Positions 9,280 to 18,384 of a stretch of 64,000 bases of DNA are shown one piece after another (the first letter of the stretch is position 1; every line of letters begins with the position of its first letter). The notes under the pieces are model-generated. The model made no database searches. It had not been told where the DNA came from and was given only the letters and a program-made list of their open reading frames with translations. The position numbers were made by a program, and so were the translations under genes. The stretch is from Micrococcus flavus (GTDB taxonomy: Bacteria; Actinomycetota; Actinomycetes; Actinomycetales; Micrococcaceae): NCBI RefSeq assembly GCF_014204815.1, contig NZ_JACHMC010000001.1:1240001-1304000 (forward strand), read 5' to 3'.

Positions 9280-9935
9280 TGGCGCGCATCGACCACGTGG
9301 TCACCTCCGGCACCTTCTCCCTGGACGGGGAGACCCACGAGGTGGACAACAACGTGTGGATCGTCGGCGGCGCGGAGCAGTGCGTCGTGATCGATCCCGC
9401 CCATGACGCCTCCGCGGTGTGGCGCAAGGTCGAGGGCCGCCAGGTGCTGGCGATCCTGCTGACCCACGGGCACGACGACCACATCCGCCAGGTCCAGGAG
9501 TTCCGCCAGATGGTGGACGCCCCGGTGCTGATCCATGCGGACGACGCGATGCTCTGGGACGACGTCTTCCCGGACGAGGCCCCGGACGGGCACCTGGCCG
9601 AGGGGGACGTCTTCCGGATCGCCGGCACCGAGCTGCACGTCCTGCACACGCCGGGCCACTCGCCGGGATCGGTGTGCTTCCACGCTCCGTCCCTGGGTGA
9701 GGCCGGAGAGGACGGCGAACCGACCGGCGTGCTCTTCTCCGGCGACACCCTCTTCCAGGGCGGGCCCGGCGCCACCGGCCGCTCCTACTCGGACTTCGAC
9801 ACGATCATCGAGTCCATCCGCACGAAGCTCCTCACGTTGCCCGCGTCCACCGTGGTGCACACCGGGCATGGCGACTCCACGCGGATCGGCGAGGAGGCCC
9901 CGCACCTGCAGGAGTGGATCGACCGCGGCGAGTGA
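9279..9935 (+). CDS. Metallo-beta-lactamase-fold hydrolase, putative S-formylmycothiol hydrolase
   Basis: 218 residues. The dizinc motif THGHDDH (His63, His65, Asp67, His68), HTPGHSPGS, the metal Asp in FSGDTLF and HTGHG are all present, as in glyoxalase II-type hydrolases. Its ATG overlaps the mscR stop by one base, so it is co-translated. In this context the natural substrate would be S-formylmycothiol, releasing formate and mycothiol; that step is inferred from linkage, not from a residue signature. A strong terminator follows. Confidence 0.85.
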   Translation: MARIDHVVTSGTFSLDGETHEVDNNVWIVGGAEQCVVIDPAHDASAVWRKVEGRQVLAILLTHGHDDHIRQVQEFRQMVDAPVLIHADDAMLWDDVFPDEAPDGHLAEGDVFRIAGTELHVLHTPGHSPGSVCFHAPSLGEAGEDGEPTGVLFSGDTLFQGGPGATGRSYSDFDTIIESIRTKLLTLPASTVVHTGHGDSTRIGEEAPHLQEWIDRGE

Positions 9936-9975
9936 GCCGCGGCGCCGCCCCTGCGCGTGCTCCGACCGCAGCATT

Positions 9976-10012
9976 CCGTCAGGACCGCCTCATCCGGACG
10001 CGGTCCTGACGG
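9976..10012 (+). terminator. Hairpin terminator after mscR operon
   Basis: Perfect 13-bp inverted repeat (9976-9988 with 10000-10012) with an 11-base loop, 40 bases after the hydrolase stop. Confidence 0.7.
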
Positions 10013-10068
10013 AGAGCGGCGGTGGCACGGGATCGAGGTCCGGCGCGGATGCGGGAGAATGTCTCCCC

Positions 10069-10716
10069 GTGAGTGACTCCCCCGCCCCCGCCGTCCCTGG
10101 CCGTCCGCGCGTCGTCCTGCTCGGGGGCGCCTCGGGCGCCGGCAAGTCCTACCTGGCCCGGCGGTTCGGCCGGCCGCACCTGCCGCTGGACGCGTACTAC
10201 CGGGAGATCGGCGAGGACCCGGAGCACGGCGGGTCCGGTCCGGCGCTGCCGCGCACGGACTACGGGGAGATCGACTGGGACCACCATCTGACCTGGAACG
10301 AGCAGGCGGCGGTGGACGGCATCGTGGAGCTGCTCGAGGAGGGCGCCACGCTGCTGCCGACCTACGAGATCAGCATCTCCTCCCGGACCGGCTCCACCCC
10401 GCTGGCCCTGGACGGGCCGGGCCCGATCATCGCGGAGGGCATCTTCGCGGACCGGATGATCGCCGCCCTGGACCGCGTGGGGGTGACCTACGCGGCCCTG
10501 TACATCGACTCCCCGCGCACGGTCACCGCCGTGCGCCGTTTCGGCCGGGACGTGGCCGAGCGTCGCAAGCCCGTCCCGTTCCTGGTCCAGCGGGGCTGGG
10601 CGCACTTCCGCTCGGACCGCCGGGACCGCGCCCGGGCCGTGGCCGCCGGCTTCACGCCGGTGCCCAAGGCCCGGCTCAAGCGGCTGCTGCGTGAGGCGGC
10701 AGCGGAGCCTCGGTGA
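10069..10716 (+). CDS. Uridine kinase-like P-loop ATP-binding protein
   Basis: 215 residues from GTG at 10069. The Walker A motif LLGGASGAGKS lies near residue 18-28. DAYYREI resembles the substrate-side Asp region of uridine kinases; later come IIAEGIFAD and R-rich lid segments (AVRRFGRDVAERRKP). It belongs to the uridine kinase/phosphoribulokinase group, but its nucleoside substrate cannot be confirmed. The 3' end overlaps the convergent ligase gene by 41 bases. Confidence 0.75.
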   Translation: MSDSPAPAVPGRPRVVLLGGASGAGKSYLARRFGRPHLPLDAYYREIGEDPEHGGSGPALPRTDYGEIDWDHHLTWNEQAAVDGIVELLEEGATLLPTYEISISSRTGSTPLALDGPGPIIAEGIFADRMIAALDRVGVTYAALYIDSPRTVTAVRRFGRDVAERRKPVPFLVQRGWAHFRSDRRDRARAVAAGFTPVPKARLKRLLREAAAEPR

Positions 10717-11485
10717 GCGTCAGCCCACGCGAGCCCGCCCATCCGGCGTACTCCGTCTTCAGGGCCGCCACGAATCCCGGGACGTCGACGCCCGGGGCCA
10801 CGTCCGTGGCGGCGCCGACCGTCCGGGGGTCCATCTCGAGCTCCAGCAGCCGGTAGACGTCCGTGAGCACGGCGCGCAGCGGGGCCGGGTCGGCCACCAC
10901 CACGTGGGTGGAGAACAGGAAGGCCCCCTTGACCACGCGCTGGGCCGCGCCGGCCAGCTTGACCGGGTGCGCCGGCGCCGGACCCTGGATCGAGTACTCC
11001 CCCGGGCAGTACTCCCTCGGGATCTTCCCGATCGAGGACGCTACCCCAGCCCGCGCGAACGCGGCCACGAACAGCTCGGCGAACTCCGCGAACCGCGCCT
11101 GCTGGGTGAGGGCGGCGTCGTCCTGGAGGGCGAGGTGGTCCACCACCACACACCCCGGATGGTAGGCGGCGGCCCGGCCCCCGGCCCGCCGCACGGCGGG
11201 GACGAACCCGTGGTCCCGGCACGCCTGCGCGGCGGCCTCAAACCCGGGCAGGCGGGCGTCGCGCTGCCCGAACGCCACGGTGGGCCGGGGCACGTACACG
11301 CGGATGAGGTCCTCGCGGGGCTCGCCCGCGGCCGCGGCGGCCCGGTAGGCGCCGAGCTCCGTGGAGGCCCACTCGAGGTCCTCGGCGGCCCCGAACGACG
11401 CCGGCTGCTCGGCCCAGCGCAGCACCTCGCCGTCGTCGGCGGGCGCCTCGGCCGGCCCCGCCGACGTCGTCGCGCCAGCGCTCAC
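10676..11485 (-). CDS. Lipoate--protein ligase A family protein
   Basis: 269 residues. I place the start at GTG 11483-11485, which overlaps the upstream gene's stop as GTGA; an in-frame ATG seven codons earlier is less likely. The fold is that of the biotin/lipoate A/B protein ligase family: PRPTVAFGQRD, AVRRAGGRAAAYHPGCVVVD and a K in KLAGAAQRVVKGAF. The AGGRAAAYH stretch corresponds to the RRxSGGGAVYHD loop that binds lipoyl-AMP. Whether it is a ligase or a transferase of another acyl group cannot be decided. Confidence 0.75.
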   Translation of the reverse strand: MSAGATTSAGPAEAPADDGEVLRWAEQPASFGAAEDLEWASTELGAYRAAAAAGEPREDLIRVYVPRPTVAFGQRDARLPGFEAAAQACRDHGFVPAVRRAGGRAAAYHPGCVVVDHLALQDDAALTQQARFAEFAELFVAAFARAGVASSIGKIPREYCPGEYSIQGPAPAHPVKLAGAAQRVVKGAFLFSTHVVVADPAPLRAVLTDVYRLLELEMDPRTVGAATDVAPGVDVPGFVAALKTEYAGWAGSRGLTLTEAPLPPHAAAA

Positions 11486-12357
11486 AGACCGCCCTCGGTC
11501 GGCCAAGCCCGGACGGTCAGGGTCTGCTCGACGTGGGCGAAGGGGCCGTCATCGTCGTGGAGGACGGTGCTGGTCAGGCCCACGCCGTCCGGGCCCACGG
11601 TGACCTGGCCGGCGAGGCCGAGCCAGGACCCGGACGGCTGGCGGAACAGGTGGATCTGCAGGTCCACGTTGGGGAAGAACCAGCCGCCCGGCCGCGCGGG
11701 CAGGGCCGGGGCGATCCCGTTGGCGGCGTCCGTGAGGCCGATCAGGCGGACGAGGTCCGTCGTCGCCTCCCCGGCCACCATGTCCACGTCCGTGGTGAGC
11801 CACACGCGCCCGTGCCCGGCAGCGTGCCCCGCCACGGTCACCCCGGACAGCGAGGCGATGTAGCCGCCGTCCCAGCCGGACAGCGCGCCGTCCTGCACCG
11901 CCTCGGTACGCGGCGGCAGGGGCTCGTCCGGCAGCTGCGCCACAGCGGCGGTGTCCGAGGCGGAGAGCAGCCACGCGCGCAGGGTGAGCACGGCGCGGCC
12001 GCGGGCGTGCAGGACGGACTCGACCAGCTCGATGGTCCGACCCGGACGGATCGTGCGGGTGACCACCTCGAGCTCACCGGACCACAGCGTGCCGAGGATG
12101 TCGTAGCTCAGCCGCCCCACCCGCAGCCCCGCGGTGGTCTCATGGGCCTGCACCTCGTGCATCAGGAGCCCCGACACCGCGGCCATGTGCATCTCTTCAG
12201 CGCGCCACGCCCCCTGGGCGTGCACGGTGGAGCGCACGCGGGAGGTGCGGACGCCGTCGTCGTCGCTGACGGGATCGGCCAGGCGGATGTAGTACGCGCG
12301 CGGGTCGTCCGCGGGCTCGGGGCGGTCGGCGGCGGGGGCCTGGGTCTGCACGGTCAT
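11482..12357 (-). CDS. Acyl-CoA thioesterase-like (hotdog-fold) protein
   Basis: 291 residues from ATG at 12355. The region YDILGTLWSGELEVVTRTIRPGRTIELVES and the C-terminal WFFPNVDLQIHLFRQPSGSW match tandem hotdog domains of the thioesterase-like superfamily. There is no signal peptide. No strong ribosome site is visible. It is translationally coupled to the lipoate-ligase-like gene downstream, which suggests a shared acyl-transfer or fatty-acid role (inference). Confidence 0.65.
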   Translation of the reverse strand: MTVQTQAPAADRPEPADDPRAYYIRLADPVSDDDGVRTSRVRSTVHAQGAWRAEEMHMAAVSGLLMHEVQAHETTAGLRVGRLSYDILGTLWSGELEVVTRTIRPGRTIELVESVLHARGRAVLTLRAWLLSASDTAAVAQLPDEPLPPRTEAVQDGALSGWDGGYIASLSGVTVAGHAAGHGRVWLTTDVDMVAGEATTDLVRLIGLTDAANGIAPALPARPGGWFFPNVDLQIHLFRQPSGSWLGLAGQVTVGPDGVGLTSTVLHDDDGPFAHVEQTLTVRAWPTEGGL

Positions 12358-12379
12358 GGGCGGAAGTCTGCCAGAACGA

Positions 12380-12420
12380 CGCCGGCCGGCGACCTCCACA
12401 GGGGAGGTCGCCGGCCGGCG
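12380..12420 (-). terminator. Terminator of the methionine transporter operon
   Basis: Perfect 17-bp stem (12380-12396 with 12404-12420) and a 7-base loop, directly after metI. Confidence 0.75.
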
Positions 12421-12439
12421 GGGCAGGCGCGAGGCGCCG

Positions 12440-13117
12440 TCAGCGGCGCATCACCTTGCGGGCCGCCCAGTTGCCGATCAGCTGCAGGGCCTGGACGAAG
12501 AGGATCACCACGATCACGGCCATCCAGGTCACCTCGGGCCGGAACCGGTTGTAGCCCTCGACAATGGCGAAGTTGCCGATGCCTCCGCCGCCGATGATGC
12601 CGGCCAGCGCCGACATGTCCACAAGGGAGATGATCACGAACGTGTAGCCGAGGATCAGCGGGCCGAGGGCCTCGGGCAGCATCACGGAGGTGACGATCCG
12701 CCACCGCGAGGCGCCCATGGCCCGGGCCGCCTCGATCACGCCGGGGTCCAGCGAGACCAGATTCTGCTCCACGATGCGGGCGATGCCGAACGTGGAGGCC
12801 CAGATCATGCAGAACACCACGGCGGTGTTGCCGATGCCGGTGCCGACCACGGAGATGGTCAGCGGCTGCAGGGCCGCGATGAGGATGACGAACGGGATGG
12901 GGCGGATGAGGTTCACGACGAAGTTCACCACGAGGTTCACCGCGCGGTGCGCGAAGATCCCGCCCGGCCGGGTGGTGTAGAGGACGAAACCGAGGAGCAG
13001 TCCGAGCAGCCCGCCGATCAGGAACGCCCAGAACACCATGTAGATGGTGTCGCCCATGGCCATGAGCAGCTCGGGGCCGTAGTAGCCCCAGTCGAGATTC
13101 TGGACGTCCTGGATCAT
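12440..13117 (-). CDS. metI: Methionine ABC transporter permease MetI
   Basis: 225-residue inner-membrane permease with five or six predicted transmembrane segments. The EAA loop is clear (EAARAMGASRWRIVTSVMLPEA), contacting the ATPase. GGGGIGNFAI near the C-terminus is typical of MetI. Its ATG overlaps the metN stop (ATGA), and it is the last gene of the metQNI operon. Confidence 0.93.
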   Translation of the reverse strand: MIQDVQNLDWGYYGPELLMAMGDTIYMVFWAFLIGGLLGLLLGFVLYTTRPGGIFAHRAVNLVVNFVVNLIRPIPFVILIAALQPLTISVVGTGIGNTAVVFCMIWASTFGIARIVEQNLVSLDPGVIEAARAMGASRWRIVTSVMLPEALGPLILGYTFVIISLVDMSALAGIIGGGGIGNFAIVEGYNRFRPEVTWMAVIVVILFVQALQLIGNWAARKVMRR

Positions 13118-14208
13118 CGGTTCCCCACCTCCTGGACGGCGCCGGCGGCCGCCAGCTCACGCACGAACCCCTCGACGGCGGTCGGCTCCCCGGTCAGGGA
13201 CACCGTCAGCACGCCGTAGGAGGAGTCCTTCGTGGCGGACATACCGCCGTGGACGATCTCGAAGGACACCCCGTGGGCGCCTGCGGAGCCGAGAACGGCG
13301 GAGACGGCGGCGGCATCCTTGAGGGACACCATGACGAGCCTTCCGTCCGTGCGTTCGCGGATGCGGGCGATCTCCTCTGCGTTGGGCCGGTCCTTGAGGG
13401 CCGTGGTCACGAACGAGGCGGCCTCGTCCGAGTGCTTGGGGTTGGAGAACAGGTCGTAGACCCGGCCCGACTCCACCACCCGACCGGTGTCCATGACGGC
13501 CACCCTGTCCGCGATGGAGCGGATGACCTCCATCTCATGGGTGATCGCCACGATGGTGACTCCCAGCTCCTCGTTCACGCGTCGCAGCACGGAGAGGACC
13601 TCGGAGGTCGTCGACGGATCGAGGGCGGAGGTCGCCTCGTCTGCGAGGAGGATCTCCGGCTCCGCGGCCAGCGCTCGGGCGATGCCGACGCGCTGCTTCT
13701 GTCCGCCGGAGAGCTGCTCGGGGTACTGCTTGGCCTTCGCGGACAGCCCGACGAAGTCGAGCAGCTCGGCCACCCGGGCCTTGCGCTGGCCCGAGGGCCA
13801 GCCGGCCGTGGCGAGCGCGTAGTTCACGTTCCCGGCCACGGTGCGGGAGTGCATCAGATTGAACTGCTGGAACACCATGCCGATGCGGGTCCGCAGGGGA
13901 CGCAGCTTCGCCTCGGAGAGGTGGGACACCTGTTCCCCGAGCACCGTGACGGTGCCCGAGGTCGGCTTCTCCAGACCGTTGATCATGCGGATGAGGGTCG
14001 ACTTGCCGGCTCCGGAGAAGCCGATCACGCCGAACACCTCCCCCCGGTTCACGGTCAGGGAGACGTCGTCCACGGCCTTGACGGCCCCGTCGCGCCCGTC
14101 GAAGACGCGGCTGACGTGGTCGAAGACGATCACCGGCTCGCCCGGGGCGCCCTCGACAGGGCGTCCCGGGCGAGCCTGACCCTGCTCAGGGGTGTGCGAT
14201 CCTGCCAC
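13114..14208 (-). CDS. metN: Methionine ABC transporter ATP-binding protein MetN
   Basis: 364 residues. Walker A GFSGAGKST, Q-loop FQQFNL, signature LSGGQKQR, Walker B ILLADEATSALDP and the switch His in AITHEM are all intact. A C-terminal NIL regulatory domain (about residues 285-364) binds methionine and gives transinhibition in this family. The N-terminal ~25 residues are an extra Pro/Gly-rich tail. It begins 3 bases after the metQ stop. Confidence 0.95.
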   Translation of the reverse strand: MAGSHTPEQGQARPGRPVEGAPGEPVIVFDHVSRVFDGRDGAVKAVDDVSLTVNRGEVFGVIGFSGAGKSTLIRMINGLEKPTSGTVTVLGEQVSHLSEAKLRPLRTRIGMVFQQFNLMHSRTVAGNVNYALATAGWPSGQRKARVAELLDFVGLSAKAKQYPEQLSGGQKQRVGIARALAAEPEILLADEATSALDPSTTSEVLSVLRRVNEELGVTIVAITHEMEVIRSIADRVAVMDTGRVVESGRVYDLFSNPKHSDEAASFVTTALKDRPNAEEIARIRERTDGRLVMVSLKDAAAVSAVLGSAGAHGVSFEIVHGGMSATKDSSYGVLTVSLTGEPTAVEGFVRELAAAGAVQEVGNR

Positions 14209-14211
14209 GGA

Positions 14212-15120
14212 TCAGGCGCCCTGCTTCGCGATGACGTCCTGGTACTGCTTCAGGGTCTCCTCGATCTCCTCGGACTCCAGCTGCACCGGCACCGAGGTGC
14301 CCGAGGAGAGCTTGGCGGACTCGTCGAGGACGGCCTGCTCGTGGTACAGGTCGGCGATCTTCTTGTAGGTCTCGTTCTCCAGGTCCTCGCGACGCACCGC
14401 GAAGCCGTTGACGAACGGCTTGGCGGAGTCAGCCGAGGGGTCGTCCTTGTAGAGGGCCGTGTTGGTGTCGATCCCGGCGTCGGCGGAGAAGGTGTTGTTG
14501 ATGACCGCGCCCTGCACGGACTCGAGCGCGTTCACGGTCTGCTGGGCCGCCACCGGCTGGACCTTCACCGTGGAGGCGGCCTCGTCGATGTCGCGGGGCT
14601 CGGGGCGAATGGTCTCCTTGTTGAGCGTGAGCAGACCGGCCTCCACCAGCACGTTGATGGCGCGCGCCTGGTTCACGGTGTCGTTCGGGATGGCGACGGT
14701 GTCGCCCTTCTGGAACTTGGACACGTCGTCGTACACCTTGGAGTACAGCGGTAGCGGGATGATCTCCGTGGTGCCGATGAGGGTGAGGTCCTTGCCCGCG
14801 GACTGGTTGTAGTCGGCCAGGTAGGCGATGTGCTGGAACCAGTTCATGTCGATGTCGCCGTTGTCCAGCGCCGGGTTCGGCTGGGTGTACTCGGTGAAGT
14901 TGCGGATCTCGACGTCGATCCCGTGCTTCTCCTTGGCCAGCTTCGCGAGGGCGCGGTGGGTCTCGTTCTCGGACACGACGCCGACGATGACCTTCTGGGA
15001 GTCGCCGGAGGCGGACGAGTCCTGGGCCTGCGAGTTGCACGCCGTGAGGGCGAACGCGCCGACGGCGGCCAGGGAGAGGCCGGCGAAGGAGCGGCGGGAG
15101 AGGTTCTGGGGCTGAGGCAT
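14212..15120 (-). CDS. metQ: Methionine-binding lipoprotein MetQ
   Basis: 302-residue substrate-binding protein of the NlpA/MetQ family. ATG at 15118-15120 follows CAGGAGACATCCC. The N-terminus combines a twin-arginine-like start (LSRRSFAGLSLAAVG) with a lipobox (LTAC, Cys about 26). Family marks include IRNFTEYTQPNPAL, DMNWFQH, and IPNDTVNQARA. First gene of metQ-metN-metI, behind a long structured leader. Confidence 0.93.
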   Translation of the reverse strand: MPQPQNLSRRSFAGLSLAAVGAFALTACNSQAQDSSASGDSQKVIVGVVSENETHRALAKLAKEKHGIDVEIRNFTEYTQPNPALDNGDIDMNWFQHIAYLADYNQSAGKDLTLIGTTEIIPLPLYSKVYDDVSKFQKGDTVAIPNDTVNQARAINVLVEAGLLTLNKETIRPEPRDIDEAASTVKVQPVAAQQTVNALESVQGAVINNTFSADAGIDTNTALYKDDPSADSAKPFVNGFAVRREDLENETYKKIADLYHEQAVLDESAKLSSGTSVPVQLESEEIEETLKQYQDVIAKQGA

Positions 15121-15269
15121 GGGATGTCTCCTGTGGTGATGATGCCCCCGGGACGCAGGCGCGTCGGCAGGAGCTCGTGCAAGGACGGGGTCCGTCCGGA
15201 CAGGACGGCGAAGGCGCTGGGCGCGGGGGGCCGGGCGACCGGCGCGGAGTTCCTTTCGACGCTGCTCTT

Positions 15270-15445
15270 GCCCTGCCTCCAGGCGTCGGGGCGCCCTGGG
15301 GGCGTCCACCCGACGGAGACGGGCCGCTTCTCGGTCCAGTACCACCCGTGAACATGGGGTTGGCGAGCGGCTCGTCCTGGGACCACGTGGACCCGCCGGG
15401 GCGCATCCGAAAGCCGCTTCTCTTGAAGCTGGTGACGAGCCTAGC
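15270..15445 (-). promoter_or_regulatory. Candidate SAM-responsive riboswitch (SAM-I/IV-like) leader of metQNI
   Basis: On the minus strand this 5' leader contains AGCGGCT paired with AGCCGCT, then GCCAACCCC and GGGTGGTACTGG. This order resembles the P2, AACC and GGTG(C)TAC core of the SAM-I/SAM-IV riboswitch superfamily, and a methionine importer is a usual target. I could not align it fully and the outer P1 helix is not certain. The rest of the 574-base gap between metQ and nrdF holds only the nrdF terminator. Confidence 0.35.
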
Positions 15446-15595
15446 GCAGCACCGTCCGCGCCATTCGGCTGATGAGATGCCCATCACATCGACAAGGGCC
15501 ATGGGCACGTGGAGTACGTCGTCGCACCCGCGCGGCCCGCGTCATGTGTCGTCATGTGACAAACGCCTGCCATCCAGTGGCCGGTGGCACCCTCC

Positions 15596-15651
15596 CCACC
15601 ACGACGCCGGCCCGCACCTTCGCGGGAAGGTGCGGGCCGGCGTCGTGGTGG
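15596..15651 (-). terminator. Terminator of nrdF
   Basis: Perfect 25-bp inverted repeat (15596-15620 with 15627-15651) and a 6-base loop. The arms contain ACGACGCCGGCCCG, also found in the terminator at 27421. Confidence 0.8.
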
Positions 15652-15694
15652 CCTACGGGCGGCGGGGCCCGTCGGTGGCCTCAGGCGGGCGGGG

Positions 15695-16702
<1,008 letters not shown>

Positions 16703-16879
16703 TCACGTCCTTCTAGGGTGCGAGATCGGCGAAATCACGCCATTTTCGGGCGCGTCTCAAGGGGAGAGGCGGGCCGCGGTCGGATCCACCATTCTAGGCC
16801 GGGACCCGACATCGGCGGTGCCCTTCACCGGCGTGGCGTGAGGTGATCTTCATCGTGGCGAAGACGGCGCGCAGAGCAG

Positions 16880-16910
16880 CGAGGCGCCCCTGCAGGACAG
16901 GGGCGCCTCG
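16880..16910 (-). terminator. Terminator after the repeat surface protein
   Basis: 13-bp perfect stem (16880-16892 with 16898-16910), 5-base loop, immediately after the stop at 16939. The 242-base gap to nrdF otherwise holds the nrdF leader. Confidence 0.7.
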
Positions 16911-16938
16911 GGACGGCCGAGCGCGGCCGCACTTGGTC

Positions 16939-18165
16939 TCAGCGGACGGCGAACAGGCGGCGGGCCCGCACGAGCACGCCCGCGGCCACCGCGACGCCGG
17001 CGAGCAGCCACCACCGGGCATCGTCACCGGTCTGCACCAGCTCCGGCATGCGGTGCTGGTCCTCGGCCTCCTCGGCGTCCCCACCGGCGGGGAGCTCCTC
17101 GTCCGAGCTCACGGGGGACGCCGGCGCCGGATCCTCGCCGTGCGGCTCGTCCGCCATGGCGCCGTCCAGGCCCCACTCCGCCAGGAGCGCGGGGTCGGTG
17201 ACGAGCACGCGGGTAACGTTCTCCACCTCACCGTCCACGAGCAGCTCGATCCGCAGGTCCTCCTGCACCGCGAGCTCAGCCGGGGTCAGATCGGCACAGG
17301 GCGTGCGACCCACCACGAGCACCCAGTCGGTGGCCTCGACGAGGGACTCGTCCCACGCGTCGGCGTCGGGGCTGAAGAGGTCGGCGAGGGTGGCCACGAA
17401 GGCGTCCCCCACGTATGTGCAGGTGGTGTCCCCGTAGGTCCGCAGGGCCGAGAGCTGATCCTCGGTGAGGTACTCGGCGGGGTCCACGGGCTCATCGGAC
17501 CAGCCGATCTTCTCGAGCAGCGCCTGCTGCTCCGCGGTGAGCTCGGCCTCAAGATCCTCCTCCAGCAGCGCCCAGATCTCCTCGAGCTGGGCCTCCTCCT
17601 CGTCGGTGAGTTCGGGCCACGGGTCCCCCCAGCCGGTCTTCTCCAGCAGCGCCTGCTGCTCGGCGCTGAGCTCGGCCTCGGGGTCCTCTTCCAGGAGCGC
17701 CCAGATCTCGTCGAGCGCGTCGATCTCCTCGTCGGTGAGGTCGGCCCACGGGTTGTCCAACCCCGCCTTGGTCAGCAGCGCCTCCTGCTCGGCGGTCAGC
17801 GGGGCGTTCGGGTCCTCGTCCCACAGCGCGAAGATCTCGTCGAGCTGAGCCTCCTCCTCGTCGGTGAGCTGAGGCCAGATGTCCTCGACGTCGCCGTCGC
17901 CCCACTCCCCCTCCCCTCCGAGGCCGAGGAGGGACCAGAACGGACCGCTCAGCTCGACCTCCTCGCCGTGGCGGTCGACGACGCGCAGCACGACCTCCGG
18001 GAACATCTCCTCCGGCGCATCCGACTCGTTCGAGGCGACGGACGGGGTGGACGCGTACGGCGCCGCCGGGGCGGCCTCCGCAGCGTGGGCCGGCAGGGCG
18101 CCGAGCCCCACGGTGAGGGACATGCCGAGGACGGCGGCGGCCAGACGGGGCGCGGTGACGGACAT
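16939..18165 (-). CDS. Secreted repeat protein with sortase-like C-terminal anchor
   Basis: 408 residues; ATG at 18163-18165 after GGAGAAG. A Sec signal peptide (1-28, ends PAHA) is followed by an acidic protein. Residues 100-142, 143-185 and 186-228 are three tandem 43-residue repeats, each starting LTDEE and containing LTAEQ(E/Q)ALL. A two-Cys region follows (DTTCTYVG, GRTPCADL), probably a disulfide. The C-terminus is PELVQTGDDARWW, a hydrophobic segment, then VRARRLFAVR: the tripartite shape of a cell-wall sorting signal with a non-standard LVQTG in place of LPxTG. No function is recognised. It interrupts the ribonucleotide reductase genes but has terminators on both sides. Confidence 0.75.
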   Translation of the reverse strand: MSVTAPRLAAAVLGMSLTVGLGALPAHAAEAAPAAPYASTPSVASNESDAPEEMFPEVVLRVVDRHGEEVELSGPFWSLLGLGGEGEWGDGDVEDIWPQLTDEEEAQLDEIFALWDEDPNAPLTAEQEALLTKAGLDNPWADLTDEEIDALDEIWALLEEDPEAELSAEQQALLEKTGWGDPWPELTDEEEAQLEEIWALLEEDLEAELTAEQQALLEKIGWSDEPVDPAEYLTEDQLSALRTYGDTTCTYVGDAFVATLADLFSPDADAWDESLVEATDWVLVVGRTPCADLTPAELAVQEDLRIELLVDGEVENVTRVLVTDPALLAEWGLDGAMADEPHGEDPAPASPVSSDEELPAGGDAEEAEDQHRMPELVQTGDDARWWLLAGVAVAAGVLVRARRLFAVR

Positions 18166-18326
18166 GAGGCTTCTCCATTGTTCGAGGAGGGGACTCCGGG
18201 CATCCCGGACGTCTGGTCTCGGCACAGTCGCCGGGTGACCTGAGACACAGGATAGACCTTGACGGTGGGGAAGATGGCGTGTCGCGCCCCGGTCGACCTC
18301 CCCGTCACCGCCGCGCCCCGGGAACG

Positions 18327-18358
18327 CGGCGACGCACCCTGCGGAGGGTGCGTCGCCG
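18327..18358 (-). terminator. Terminator of nrdHIE
   Basis: 14-bp perfect stem with a GCGG tetraloop (18327-18340 with 18345-18358), 27 bases after nrdE. Confidence 0.75.
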
Positions 18359-18384
18359 TCGTCGTGGGGAGGTGAGCGCAGGGC

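Noticed and set aside
10691-11863. Plus-strand frames over the lipoate-ligase and thioesterase genes
   Set aside because: The minus-strand products show family motifs and coupled starts; the plus frames do not.
17482-17868. EF-hand calcium sites in the acidic repeats
   Set aside because: LTDEE and LTAEQ helices resemble calmodulin helices, but the DxDxDG loop is absent.
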